Assembly (NCBI GenBank): GCA_911728435.2
Contig: OU452201.1
Span: 5,146,001-5,210,000, forward strand
From: Apoderus coryli
Taxonomy: Eukaryota; Arthropoda; Insecta; Coleoptera; Attelabidae
Direction of reading: 5' to 3'
DNA length: 64,000 nt
The notes beneath the pieces are model-generated. The model was given only the letters and a program-made list of their open reading frames with translations. It was not told where the DNA came from and made no database searches. Shown here piece after piece: positions 13,810 through 26,600 of the stretch (positions are counted from its first letter, which is position 1; every line of letters begins with the position of its first letter). The translations under genes and the position numbers were made by a program.

Positions 13810-14538
13810 CCTTGTGTCGCCCCAAAACTTTCCCGACAAAAAATAATATAATCAAAAATATATGACCTGCATAACGAAACAGAATTTTAATTATTATTAT
13901 AATTGTATTATTTTCATTATTTCCAATAAACTTACGTAACAAACTAACTTTACAATTTGATTATTTTTGGGTATAGGTCAGTAAAAAAAAAACACTTTCG
14001 TTCTCTTGTCGACGTTACGACTTTTATAAAGTCATCTTCAGGACACTACAAAACAAAATCACAACAGTTATATATATAACACATTATAAGATGAAAATTA
14101 TAAATAATTTACAACATATAGGAAAAAATTATACAATAAAAAAACACAAAAACAAACGATTTAAAAACATATTTTTCTCTTTAATGATCTCATCTTTAAT
14201 TAAAAAAGCAGGTAAAATCCCAAAGGACATTTACATAAAAATAGTTTAAAAACGGGGTTTTCCATTTAAAATTTTTTATTCGCTATGTTGAAAATTATTT
14301 TGGAAAAACGATTTATTTGCAAAAGAATTTTTTTTTAACTATTTTTATGTAAATGTCCTTTGGGATTTTAATTTTCGACACGAAAAACACACTTTTCTTG
14401 TGAGTAAGAATTACCTGGTTACCCAAAAATAATCAATTCTAACTACTTTATTCAAAAATTGACGTCAGTGACGCCAAAAACCTTTTATCAAATTACTTTA
14501 TTATATTTATTATATTCTAATAAGAGTTATAGGTTCCA
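13810..14538 (-). repeat. Dispersed repeat, copy C, interrupted and lacking the tRNA B box
   Basis: Left part 13810-13950 matches copy B's flank (CCGACAAAAAATAATATAAT, TTCATTATTTCCAATAAACT). Right part 14437-14538 resumes with CTACTTTATTCAAAAATTGA, TGACGCCAAAAACC and the TAAGAGTTATAGG end. The tRNA-like middle is mostly deleted and a 480-bp element is inserted. Confidence 0.7.
13957..14436. mobile_element. 480-bp terminal-inverted-repeat element nested in another repeat
   Basis: Both ends carry the same 17-bp inverted sequence (TTGATTATTTTTGGGTA at 13957; its complement at 14420-14436). An inner inverted pair around 14216-14248 and 14337-14369 shares CCCAAAGGACATTTACAT. No transposase is encoded, so it is a MITE or foldback element. 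It interrupts the tRNA-like dispersed repeat at 13810-14538. Confidence 0.85.
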
Positions 14539-14680
14539 ACTACCTAACTGGTGAAATCTTAAACGCAATTTTCTCAAGAATTTTTAAAAATGCTTTGAAA
14601 TGATCTATCTCTCGACCTTTACTATTGCTATGCTATTTGAAAAAAATAATAGGGGCATCCTAGGACTCTCCATACACCAT

Positions 14681-14755
14681 TTAGCTCAATTGGTTAAAGC
14701 GTTTAGGTGCTATCGTGGACGAATCTGGAAATGGTCTTATTCGTCACAATACTCT
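14681..14755 (+). repeat. Second type of tRNA-like sequence
   Basis: TTTAGCTCAATTGGTTAAAG is a good tRNA A box and D arm. The expected B box is decayed to GACGAATCTGG. Probably the head of another SINE family; no cloverleaf can be drawn. Confidence 0.45.
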
Positions 14756-17700
14756 CTGTGCGGGAAAGTAAAATGTGAAAAACTTTACACTTTAATTTTT
14801 GCCATAATTTCGGACGCCACTGGCAAATAGACATTTTTAACTTAACTATTATAATAAGTATCTAATTTTTACCCATTTTAATTACCATAATTCTCAAGTG
14901 TACTTTATCCATCGCGCCATATGCCCTATATAGTATAACTATCCACCCCTTTTGCATAAAATATAAAATAGAATTGATTGACGTTTGTTCATGCATATGT
15001 GCAAAATGCTAAACAGCTTGGTCAGTTAAAAAATAATACAGTTTTACACACTTAATTGAACTTTACACCCCGTTTGATATTCAACAAAAAAAAATCACAC
15101 TTTATTGTAACCCACTAACAATTTTTAGATTCTATGAAAGTCAATTGTAGATTATCATTTAAATTGTCATTCATTTACAGTTAAATGCATTAATGATATA
15201 CGTTGGCGTTTTTAACATTAGTATTAGGGGGAGGACTCTTTTAAAAAGTGATTTTGAAAATCACCAAGTCATTGTCGGACGTTAACTGACCTAACAATGA
15301 TATTATTTTAGTTATTAAGCTCACGTGTTGTAAAACCATTCATTATGGCAGAAATAGCACTGCTCTTGAGTTGGCTCAAAAAGAAGTTTTGCAAATGCTG
15401 CAACAGCCTATCACCGGGCATTTTTGAATCTCTCAATTTTGAAAAAATAAAATAATAACTTAGATTTGTTTTGAGAATTTGTTGGTGTCATTTAAAGCGA
15501 TTTTTCTTTGGCCTTCTACCAATTTATAGGTAAACTAATTACAACAGTTTCCTAATTCCAAAGATCTTCTACTTCTTGTATTTTTGGACCAGAGCCTAAA
15601 GGCAAGGTCAAAGAATTATTGATTTAAAAATTGATCTCTATTTTACAAAAAAAAAAAAATATTCATTCGGAGAGACAGATGAAAAAACCTCAAGAGTAGG
15701 CTTGATTCTTATTATTGTTATCAAATAATGAATGAGACACATGGTTTATAAATTTGTAGTTCCCGTTGATGGTTTGATTCTCATCTACCTTTTTTGAGTT
15801 GTTTCTACAAATCGCCAAAGTAAATATTCGTATAATGCCAAAACCCATCATACCAATTTTGTGTGTTTAAAAATCAATCACTATCTATAACGGTTATTAT
15901 AAAATCGTTACAATTTTTTCGTGGGAAGCCGCCAAATAAAATGGTCCCAAATTGTGTACACCGAAAATTTACGAAAAATATTCATAATACCTTTTTTCTT
16001 CATTCTTATAAGGTACATACGTACAACACAACAGTGAAAGCATGTATTGTGTTATTTAAAATTAGATCAACTATTGTATTATCGCGTCCCCAATAAGGGT
16101 CTTAAAGGAAAGGTTATGATTCCAGATCCCTTACCTCAAGTTATCACCTGGCACAACTTGCCGTGTATATACACAGGGCCGTACTTACTTAGTTGGCCAT
16201 TCAAAAAATTAGTTCTACTTATAGCAGAAAGAAACATTAAGATATTTAAATAATTTGTCGAGTTTTTGTTTAAATAAATTTTATTATGAATAAATAAATA
16301 AAAACATAGTGATTCAAATGTTTTCAACACCATTTTCCAGGATTAATTTTGAAATTTACCAATAAATCAGGGGTTATTCACGCTTCTTAACAGATGAATT
16401 TTTGGGCAAACTGTTATTTTTAATAGCCAAGTATCCATAAAGAAATCACGTTTTCTATCGGCTTATAACTTACCAAAACCAGCAGCCGTGCAATGTTTTA
16501 TATTTTGTACATGCAGGGAAATCTCTGTGCGTCTACGTATATCAATAATTTACATTCCAAAGACCCTGTATAAATTCTGATTTTTTTTTATTATTATAAA
16601 TTATTCCATAAAATTAATTATGCAAAATATTGACTTATATCCTAAATCTTGTTTATCATTCTCAAATCTTTCTATTAAAATACTGAAACCGGTCCTGTAC
16701 TTAACCCTCGTTTGAACTACATATACCTATAATACGGAAGCAAAATAGCGTGAGGCTGCAAAGATCCACACGCAGACATTCAAGAATTGCATCTGCAGAA
16801 AATAAAAAAGAAGGCAATATATATAAAAGGAGACATTTTGGTATACATAAAAAAAATAATGCATTGCTGTTTTTTTAATAATATATTGAACAACGTTTAT
16901 AACGTATTATTTGTGACAATTTATGATGATTTAGAAAAAAAAAGACAAAAAAAGTGAGGACGCAACGGTCTACTGTGGCAAAACTATTCAGATTTTCCAA
17001 ATTCTTTCAACGTCTGATTTTGCAGACCTATTAGGACTACATTCAAAAATAGGTGCCATTTATACAGGGTGTTACATTATCCCGTAGCACGTTTTTTTTT
17101 AAATCTAAGACCCTAGATATTATTTTGGCTTTCGATTCAGATATCTTATTAAATGTTTTTGATATTAGGTTTGTTTGCTCTAAAGTGCATAGTTACCTAG
17201 ATATTAATTTTAAATGTCAAAAAACATGCCTCATTGTAAGCCATTTTTTATAGTTACGCCAATGCGGTTTGCAAATGGTAAGTATTTCATAAGATGTACA
17301 ACATCCTGTAGTAAAATAATCCATTACACATTGGTTCGAAAAGCTACCCATTATACAGGGTGATGACATTTTGCAAACCCATAAAAATCTTGGTTTTTTC
17401 AAATAACACACCCTATATATTATCTCACTATTACACAGCCAACATTTTAACGGTTCAAAAAATACCATAAAAGATATTGCTTTGATAACAATTTTTTTTA
17501 GAAAAATTGGTATAAACACACTTACATGCTACTTTTACGTATTGTAGCAAACTTTCACCATGCATGCTGTTATTTAAATGTTTAGCTATTATATTTGAAC
17601 TAGGGTGCAAAATCAGATTAGAGCCCGTTATAAAATGATGTTTGTTGTCCCAACAATACACAATGTTAATACAAAACAATCCTTTTCGGTATTTAAAATA

Positions 17701-19100
17701 TCATAGCGTACCATTTTGCAGCTCTCAAACCCCGAGATAACCATCGAAAAAGTAAAAATTGCCAGTTACGTTTAATATTATTTAAATTTAATTTGCATAA
17801 ACGTACACTATTGTGCCTCAACTTCCGGGTAAACGTAAAGGCTACTTAGGACATTTTACACATTGTAAACCGTTGTTACTAATTTAAAATTCAAATAATT
17901 TTTTTTTTGATAAATTATTTATTTATTATGGTCACTTAAATTTAGGGTTGCCTAGATTTTTGTTTATTGTAGTGCAAGTTATAGGGGTGGTTTAGGACAC
18001 CTGTATTTTTTGTCATGAAATGTTCAGCTGTCACATAAATTAGCCATTAACTTAGATGATAAATAATTTAGGTACTTCACTTTTGTTTTATACTAAATTT
18101 GCTTATGGGGGAGTGTAAACATACAGGGTGGTTCCCGGTGCAAAGTTTCAGAGCATTCTAAACATGTCTCAAAACTTTTTGAAATCAGAACAAAAATGTT
18201 AAAAACCAGGACGGTATCTGTAAGATAAAATAAAGTTAATGATGATCTATATATAAAACGAAAATTCATATAGGATTTCTAAAAATTGCTTAAATGCTAT
18301 CAGTTGATTTGCTACCCAAGTTTAAGAATAAGCAAGTAAGAACAGTGAAAAAAAATCCTTACAAGTGGAGTGTTTAAATAAACTAAAACAAATAAAACCT
18401 TTAGACCATTTAATCAAAAATAAAACAACCATCCATCTTGGTTGGTTTGGCTTAGGTCGAAAATAGTTTCCTCATTTGTGTTATTTTTGATTAATTGTTG
18501 TGTGAGGCTAACTTTGACATTTCTATTTGTTTTATTTTATATTTTATTATAAAAAAAAAATCATTCAGATCAAGCCACATGAAACTTGGATGTGCGGCGT
18601 TACATAATCTTAGAATGCAACAATATTTAAAAGGTATAAATAAACAACTTTGATGAGCTTTGATTCTATAATATACAGTGTGTGCACGGATAGAGTTTGG
18701 AAGGGGTGAAACTTTTTTATTTGTCGATTTAGAAGAAAAAGTCATTCTTTATAAAAACGTCTGCTTGTGTCGAAACTACAATTTCAAATACCAAATTTAC
18801 GATTACTATACAGGGTATATCAAAAATAACATTTTTAATGATTTTTGATTTGATTTTTTTGTTTTATTTTATGAAAATATTTTCAAAACCGTGGTTTATT
18901 ACACCAATTGTGCAAGAAACACTAATAAACTTTTTTCTCAAAGTGGTTAATTTCATAGCTACTATTAAAATAATAAAATTAAAGTCCCAAAATCTAGTCA
19001 GTTCTATTTTTGAGCCAAAGCCCTACAATCGTAGTCAAGACTTAATATGTATATTTCGTTACGAATTACCCTGTGGAATTGTATATTTTTTATTTTACAG
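14756..19100. other. Upstream of RhoGEF exon 1, no gene seen
   Basis: Lone ACAGGGTG-type ends near 17063, 17354, 18122 and 18806, the second with a nearby CACCCTATATA. The last bases form the acceptor of exon 1. Confidence 0.55.
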
Positions 19101-19112
19101 GTCTGACAAAAA

Positions 19113-20616
19113 ATGTTGAAGTGGACAGTTTTACCTCGACGAGACTCCGCTAATCATTGCCCTCTACCTCTCAAAATGGCAACTACGGACGTTGAAACTC
19201 CAACTACACGTAAACAGAAACGACGCCGCTCAAATGCGTCACGACGTTCCAGCATCCATAAGCATAGTGACGAAAATAAAGAAAACCAAAATCAGCAATT
19301 CACTTCAACACCAATTAAATCAACGGAAAATCAGATATATACTCAGTTTGACGCATTGAGAGACGTAAGCAATTTAACTCCAACTAACGATAAATTCTGT
19401 GGTAGGACTGATCGCATCTTGTCAGGAAAAAAGTGCAAAAGTGAACCGAAGCGACGGTTAGCGACTAGTCCAAAGTTTGAATTCAAAAAGAAGAAAACTT
19501 GCATAGAAAAACATTTAAATACTCGACATAGCAGTGAAAGCAACTATTTCCAACCATTTGAAGCTGTCGATTCACATATAGAAAGTATCGTGGCGGAGAA
19601 TCCATGTAGTTGCAAAAAAACCATACGACAAATCAGTGATGACAATTCCCCGCCGCCTAATAAAAAAGTCAAAATCGAAGAGTTCTTTGAGAAAATGTCA
19701 CCGCATTTACCTGGCTTACGGATAACTCAAAAAAATTCAGAACTCTTATTTCCAAATACCATTAGTGCGTCCCCGTTAGTCAAAAAATTAATTAATCTTA
19801 GATTTAATAATCCTGAAATGGATCCTAACAATTCTTCGTATATAAATAACTTATCTCTAGATAAGATCGTGGATGCGATTGTAGATAAATCAACGACAAT
19901 TGAAGATGTGAAAAATTCTTCCTTAAACACTAGTCTTATTGTTAATTTTCACCATGAAGAATTTAGTGACAAACCGCACGTTTCGAATGCTACATCAGAC
20001 AACACATCTTCACCAGATTCTGGGTTTAAAAGTAGCAGTACCGTAAACTCACATCAAATCGATGAAAATTATAAATGTAGATGTAGTAGCGATTTAAACA
20101 CTCTACCTCTCGATAAAACTGTGATACCGACAAATGTAACCTTCAATGAACGATATATCGATGAAGTGTGGTCGCGCAAGCGACCATCTACAAGTCCTTT
20201 GGCAATTGATGACAACGCTTATTGCACATTAAAACGTCAGAAATGTATTCGGAAACGGAAGTACTCATACCTACAAAATTTCTCACCATTCTGGTCGAAC
20301 AGTAAGAAGTTTGCAACGATCTCCGATGAGGATTCTTTCAATAATACGGTGCTACCAAAAGGAGATATTGAAAACACTCCATTGCGCGGATGCTATTTGG
20401 AGAATAAAGAAATTCTGAAAGGTAATGCGTATCTAGCGAATACACCAAATAAGAGTAGCACAGGTATTAGAAGATGTCTTTTGTTTGAATCACCAAAAAC
20501 CAATGATTCTGGAAGTTTCTCGGAGTGCGATAGCATGTTAGGGAAGAGTATAGTAGATGTTCGAGGATCCATGGATTTGAAGATCTATATTGATGATAAT
20601 GTTCTTGTTGTAGATG
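19113..20616 (+). CDS. PsGEF: RhoGEF exon 1: start codon and long basic disordered N-terminus
   Basis: A tract of pyrimidines and an AG at 19099-19100 form an acceptor, so an untranslated exon lies upstream. A TGA at 19104-19106 is in frame, which fixes translation to the ATG at 19113 or the next Met at 19176. The 501 residues are rich in Lys, Arg and Ser, with KQKRRRSNASRRSS near residue 32 as a likely nuclear localisation or phosphorylation cluster and several Ser/Thr-Pro sites. The last residues (DLKIYIDDNVLVVD) form the first strand of the C2 domain. The donor is ATG|GTAAGT, phase 1. Confidence 0.85.
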
Positions 20617-23600
20617 GTAAGTAGTTTTAACGAGAGTATTACACAACATGCTGAATAAATAAATTATATAATTTCAGTTTTACGCTGTAACGACTTGTAT
20701 CGACCAAATGGGGCTCAGATCAACGCTTACGTGAAGGTAAGTACCAATAAACAATTTAATTTGGATTCAACTAAATAATTAAAAATATAACATATTAATA
20801 ATTTACGTTTATAACATAATAATTTCTCAACACACAATAAAACTTAAACCCCAATAATTAAATTGATTCGTTCAACATATGGCAAGCAAAGCTGTAAATG
20901 TAGTACCTACAGGGGCGTGTAAACAGCCCCCGCATACCCAGCAGTACGATTGAGGTCGATGTTAAGAAAGCCTTTTAGAAGCGTTTCTCAACGTGTGTAT
21001 TTTGAATATTTTGCATTGATTTTTACGGAGGTGTAACAAGATATTTAAAATTTCTAGATCGTAGGAACTTCTTATAACTCACTCTATCTCGAACACAATT
21101 TCGGGGAACTACCGAACTATAATAATCATTATTGTATTGTTCACTTTTAAATCCGCTTATTTATTATTATAGTTTCTAAACTTTTCTTAAGTTCATCAGA
21201 AGAACAATTGTGCACAGTAATATTATACGAGGTGTCCATAAAGTAACGGATTGAGCGATTATTTTCAAAATGGTACATTTTTAAACGTTATTTTATGGAC
21301 ACCGTGTATAATGATGTATTAGTGACAAGGGATCATAATAACTTGCGGAAGAGGCCCGTAAAAATGTTGCACGAATGCGTAAATCAAGTAGAACAACAAT
21401 TTTTTGAGGTTTGCGTGTCTACTAGAAATTATAAATTAATTTAAAGCGTGAAATCCCTATTTTATTTTGTGTTGTATAGTTTATTTGATACGAAACTAAA
21501 TTTAATAGGAAACTAAAACATTTATTTTACGAAAGATAGAAAAGAAATTAAATAACTGTTTAGTGTACTGCGTGATCATTTATAAACGCACACCCCTTTA
21601 ACTTGGGACGCCCTGTACAAGATTGTTTATTTAAAAATGATTTTTTCAAATGAAGAACGGCAAAATATGTTGTTATTGTTTGCAAAAAATAATTATAACA
21701 ACATCCAGAAAGACAGTATCCATCCGGAAATTAAACAAAGTCCCTTGTGTAGGTAAAACCTGTCATTTTGTCCGCTATGTCACGAAATTATTTTTCAATT
21801 TCCCGAATTTTTAATAAACTCTAAAGGAATAGATTCGAAAAATGCATTGAAGCAAACTGAGACAGATTCGAACATCTTTTGTAGATAATTTGTTTTTTTT
21901 TATCTTAGTTTTGTGTAAATCATTTAGTTTTTGTTTTGTTTAAAATATATTTAATTTTTCAGAAAGCTTTGTTTTATTGCGAATTCTTAATGAACAGTTT
22001 TATAATGAAATATTATACACAGGGTGTGCATTTAAAAATTTAATATGCTGTAAAATATAGTTTACATTAAGACCTAAAACATTTGCATATAACAATTTCT
22101 TCTACAGGGTGAAACAACAAATTTAAAGGGGGTATGCGTTTCTAAAAGATCATCCTGTACCTATATACATATAAAATTCTACACACGTTTACAAATATTT
22201 TTCTGATATTCGATATACAAAGTTTTCGATATACCTATTTAATAAAATAGTCCTTATACTTTCTACCAGGACTCTCGATAAAACAGTCGCGTCCCAATAG
22301 ATCATATAAATAAAATTGTACATTATATATTACGAGCCCTAAATCATCTATTTTATATTATATTATTACATAATAGGTTGCGATCACGGATCAGTTCAGT
22401 GGAAGCAAACGAACTATTATAAGAAATACAATTTTGCAAAGAACCATAGTGCACGCAGATTCGACCAGACCGACATTCAATCACTCGTTCAATTTTCCAG
22501 TTGATATAAGTAAACGTATACTGATTGAAGTGTGGCATAGAGACAGAATATTGAGGTGAGTGGAAATTGTTTATATATTTTTTGCTAAGATATTATTCGC
22601 ATTTCTTGAGCGCATATAGTACAAGCTTTGCAGTATACAATGTTGTGCTTAAAATCTCATTTTAGATGGGACGTATTTGGAACAATTCATCATGCTCAAT
22701 TAAATTTTTCTACCGATATTGTTAGCAGAGCGTAGTTGAACAATCTCATGAAGTAAAATAATGGTTTAACTTTTAAGAACTCTTTATACGTTTTTATTCA
22801 GAATTTGACAACTATCACAACTATTTTCGTAAGCTTTTTGGCTTTTTTCGTTTCTGCAGCTGCACACGGCTTTAACGATAAGTTAATTTCTGCTAAATTT
22901 CGTTGATTTACATCTTCATCAAAACATTTAGGTTCAATACAGTGCCACAAACCTGCGTCTATTAAGTAGTTCTTCATCCAACACTTCCATTCAGTTTAGG
23001 GAAAATTAAACGTAATTTCTATTACTTATCATTTTCTTTAGATTAACAATAATTATTTGCTTTAAATATAAATATTTACTAAATCCAATTTTAAATAAAT
23101 TTAGCCACCAAAAGAGAAACAAACTGAGGCCGTGCCTGCGCTGAAACCTCACACACAAAATAACTTGCGCATTATAACGTCAAAACCGAGTCACAGATCG
23201 ATTTTCACAAACCGCTTTCCCTTACAAAACAAAATTACCTCACATTTTCTAACTGTATAATATTCTCCCAAAGTTTTCACAGTGTATTTAAATAAAAACC
23301 GTAGATCTATAGCTATATAACATAAAAACTAACGAACACAGGTTAGAAAAGCTTTAACTGTATTTTAATATACTTAAATATCTGTGTGACGTGGAAACTT
23401 TAACGTTTTCCCTTCCGGTTTACCCTATCTGACCTATACATACACTTACTTACCTATTACTAGATTACCATGGTATAGGTATGGTTTTTTCGTTACACAC
23501 GGCATTTCCAGGCTTAAACGGAACGTAATAGGCCGTGAAATGATTGGCCATTTTGCTGTTTACTATATCGTGTCGTTGCTGTGATTAATATTCTTATAAT

Positions 23601-26600
23601 AGGTAATAGTAGTAATAATTAAATCGTGTGTTGTAATTATTAGTGTTTCGGGTTTAATTTCGCTAAAATTGAGTTTATATTTCGTAATGCGGTGCATCGT
23701 TAGTCATTTTGAATTGTGCATTAATTTTAATTTGCTGTGAAATATTTGTTAAACGTAAGTAACTGAAAATTTTAATCCATTCCTTTATTGGCATTATTTT
23801 TCTTAAGGTTAGCGAAAATTTACTTCTAGAAAAAACACGAACAACTTACGATAATTTACAGAGTATATATACTTATAAACTATTCAATTTTTGGATAGGT
23901 AGGTATACTGCGTGCATTTTAAATTTCCAATTACACTCGTTTTGAAATATTTTAACATAACTTCTGTACGGGGTGTCTACAAAAATTAATAAACAAAATA
24001 CGCATGAGCGCCATATAATAGTTAACGGCATTTTTAAATGTTTAACAGCACGATTTTTAGGAATTCTTCTGAGTGAAACGTAAAAATATTAACAACTTTT
24101 ACATTTTCAGGATATCCTTCTACAATGTTAATACATTTTAAGATTTTTAGGCACGACAGAATCTAATAAATAGAACAACTTTTGTATTTTTTTAGTTTTA
24201 CAAAAAAAAGGTTATCAAAAATTTAGTAAAAACCAGCCCGCTACAAATGTTTTTGCTAAAGCTACTACTCTGCATTCAGTCAATTAACTGCCAAACTATG
24301 GCGATTTTTCTTGAAGAAGTTTAAATAAGAGCTAAATAAACTGAAAATTGGTTTAAACCATTACGCATGATTTATTTTTGAATTGAAAATGGCTTTAAAT
24401 TTAACAAGAAAAAATCCAGAGCCGTATTTAAAAAAATGAAGTTGATGATGGTGATGATGTCTTAGTGAAAATTTGTAAACGCTATCTTATTCTCCTCAAA
24501 ATGTAACAACGAAAGTGCTTTTCGTTTTTTTAAATCTGTAAAAATAATGTCAGAAATAAATGAAAACTAAAATCGCAAAAAATTGTTTTTTCAAAATTTC
24601 TCGAAAATGGCTAAACTTAGTTTACTTTTGAAAACACCATTTAAAAGGTGTTTAAATTGTACAACTTTTCTCTAATCGACATTGTAACTCCTACCGTTTC
24701 CAAGATCTTGAACACATTGTATATTATATATACATTTTTTTTTTGAGTGTCACGGTATGACCCTCAATGATACATATACAAGATGACACCATATTTTAAC
24801 CAAAAACTACATAGGTAATTAAAACAAATAAAATTTTCAATTTTTTTGACTAAATTTAATGATAAACAAAAGCAGTTAAGTACCAATAATTAAAATATAC
24901 ATACAGACTTGGATCAATCAGTACAAAATGCAGAATATGAACCATTTTCAAAAATTAGATAATAGATTCCAGCCATAACATAGGAATATTATTTTATATA
25001 AGACTCCCAGAAAACGACAGGCAAATCCCGCAAGGGATTTCTTGTTTGACTATAATAAACGTGTAGGTGTTATTCACTCGAAACTTCAACCAAAACGAGT
25101 TCTAGGCCATGTAGATCTCCTCCAAAGCCAAACAAGTGTAAAATATGCCATACATACAGTTAAATATTCAGGTCACGTCGTCGTAGGTTACTTTTTCATA
25201 CTGATAATTCACACATAAAAACAATAAGTCAAATTAAAATACTGTTATGCATGGGTGTTACTTTATTTCACAATTGACAGTTTCGCTTCTTTCGCCTTTC
25301 CTACGCAAACTGACTCACGGTTACGTCGCTAGCCTTTTTATATGCAATTAGTGCCATCTCGAATTAATCGAACCAGAACTTTCTCGAATCAAAGTTGCTA
25401 ATATTTAATTACAAGTAATGCCACCAATTATTGGGTAGCTCAAATATATAGTACATAGTACAATACCTACTCGCCACTAGATGTCACAATACACAATAGT
25501 AATTGAAATGCAAAAAAGCGTATATTTGCTTAAGTCGCGCACTTTGCGACTTGAAGAAGTTAAAAACTTTACAGAGACTTTCGCTCACATAAATTATTGA
25601 CATCGATATTTATATACACGTATTGAATAGCAATCCATTCAATTTTGAAATAAGTAAAAACAAACATTTCTATTTGAACATTTTTATAGACTGTTTCCTA
25701 AGAGTTAATTTTCTATGTCTCATTAAAAACCGATACGTTGGAGTTCTTTTTCAAGAAGGAGCACGTGTAATTTCTTTGAAGTACTGTTGAAACTAACTTA
25801 TTCTATTATGAGAATTTAAAATGAGAAAAAAATATCCGGTGTAGTACATAGGTGTGTATGTGTGCCCATGAACAAACGTTTCATTTCTAAAGAAGTAATA
25901 TAAATACCAACCGTAAAAGTATATCTGCTTATTAAAGAATTCAATACAATGCTAATAAGGGTTTTAATAGGTTATTTTTAAGGGCTCTTAGGTGGAATTA
26001 AATAACCACGTCGCAATATTGTGTATTATGTATTCTTATAGCAAGTCGATTGAGTACCTAATTAAGTTAAGTACGTGCTTATGTAAATTGATAGGTATTT
26101 GATTTAGGATACTAAAAAACAGGGATTGTATTCGGTTCGTTGATTGCTGGCCACTCAGCTGACTGTCTTTTAGATTTTCGAAATTCACTTTTTTCTATAA
26201 CAAACGTCGCTTCACACAAAATGCTAAAACTCACGAATCAATTGTCAGATTGCTGTCAAATTTATACACGTATTGTTTGAAGGTTGTTACTAAATAAAAA
26301 TCATATGGAAAAAATTCTAGTAACGCCATCTATGTGTCATCCTACGGACTTATGTTATGTCTAAACCAAATATGGTTGTTTTCGTGTTGATTACTATCAG
26401 TGATGGTTCGTGGCAATTGTTGCTTAATTTAACCTAAGGAATATGTGCTTGACTAGAGCTTAGAAATTAAAAAATGCATTTTAGGGTTAAAGCCAATGTG
26501 AATACAATTGTACATAGGTACCAATCTCCCGGTTAATTTGACTCATTATCCTTATTTCATCAATAACATATCAATCATACTGATAAATGGAAATACAACC

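Noticed and set aside
22353..22538. A 61-codon minus-strand frame
   Set aside because: The plus strand here encodes the C2 core exon with matching splice sites, so the minus frame is a shadow.
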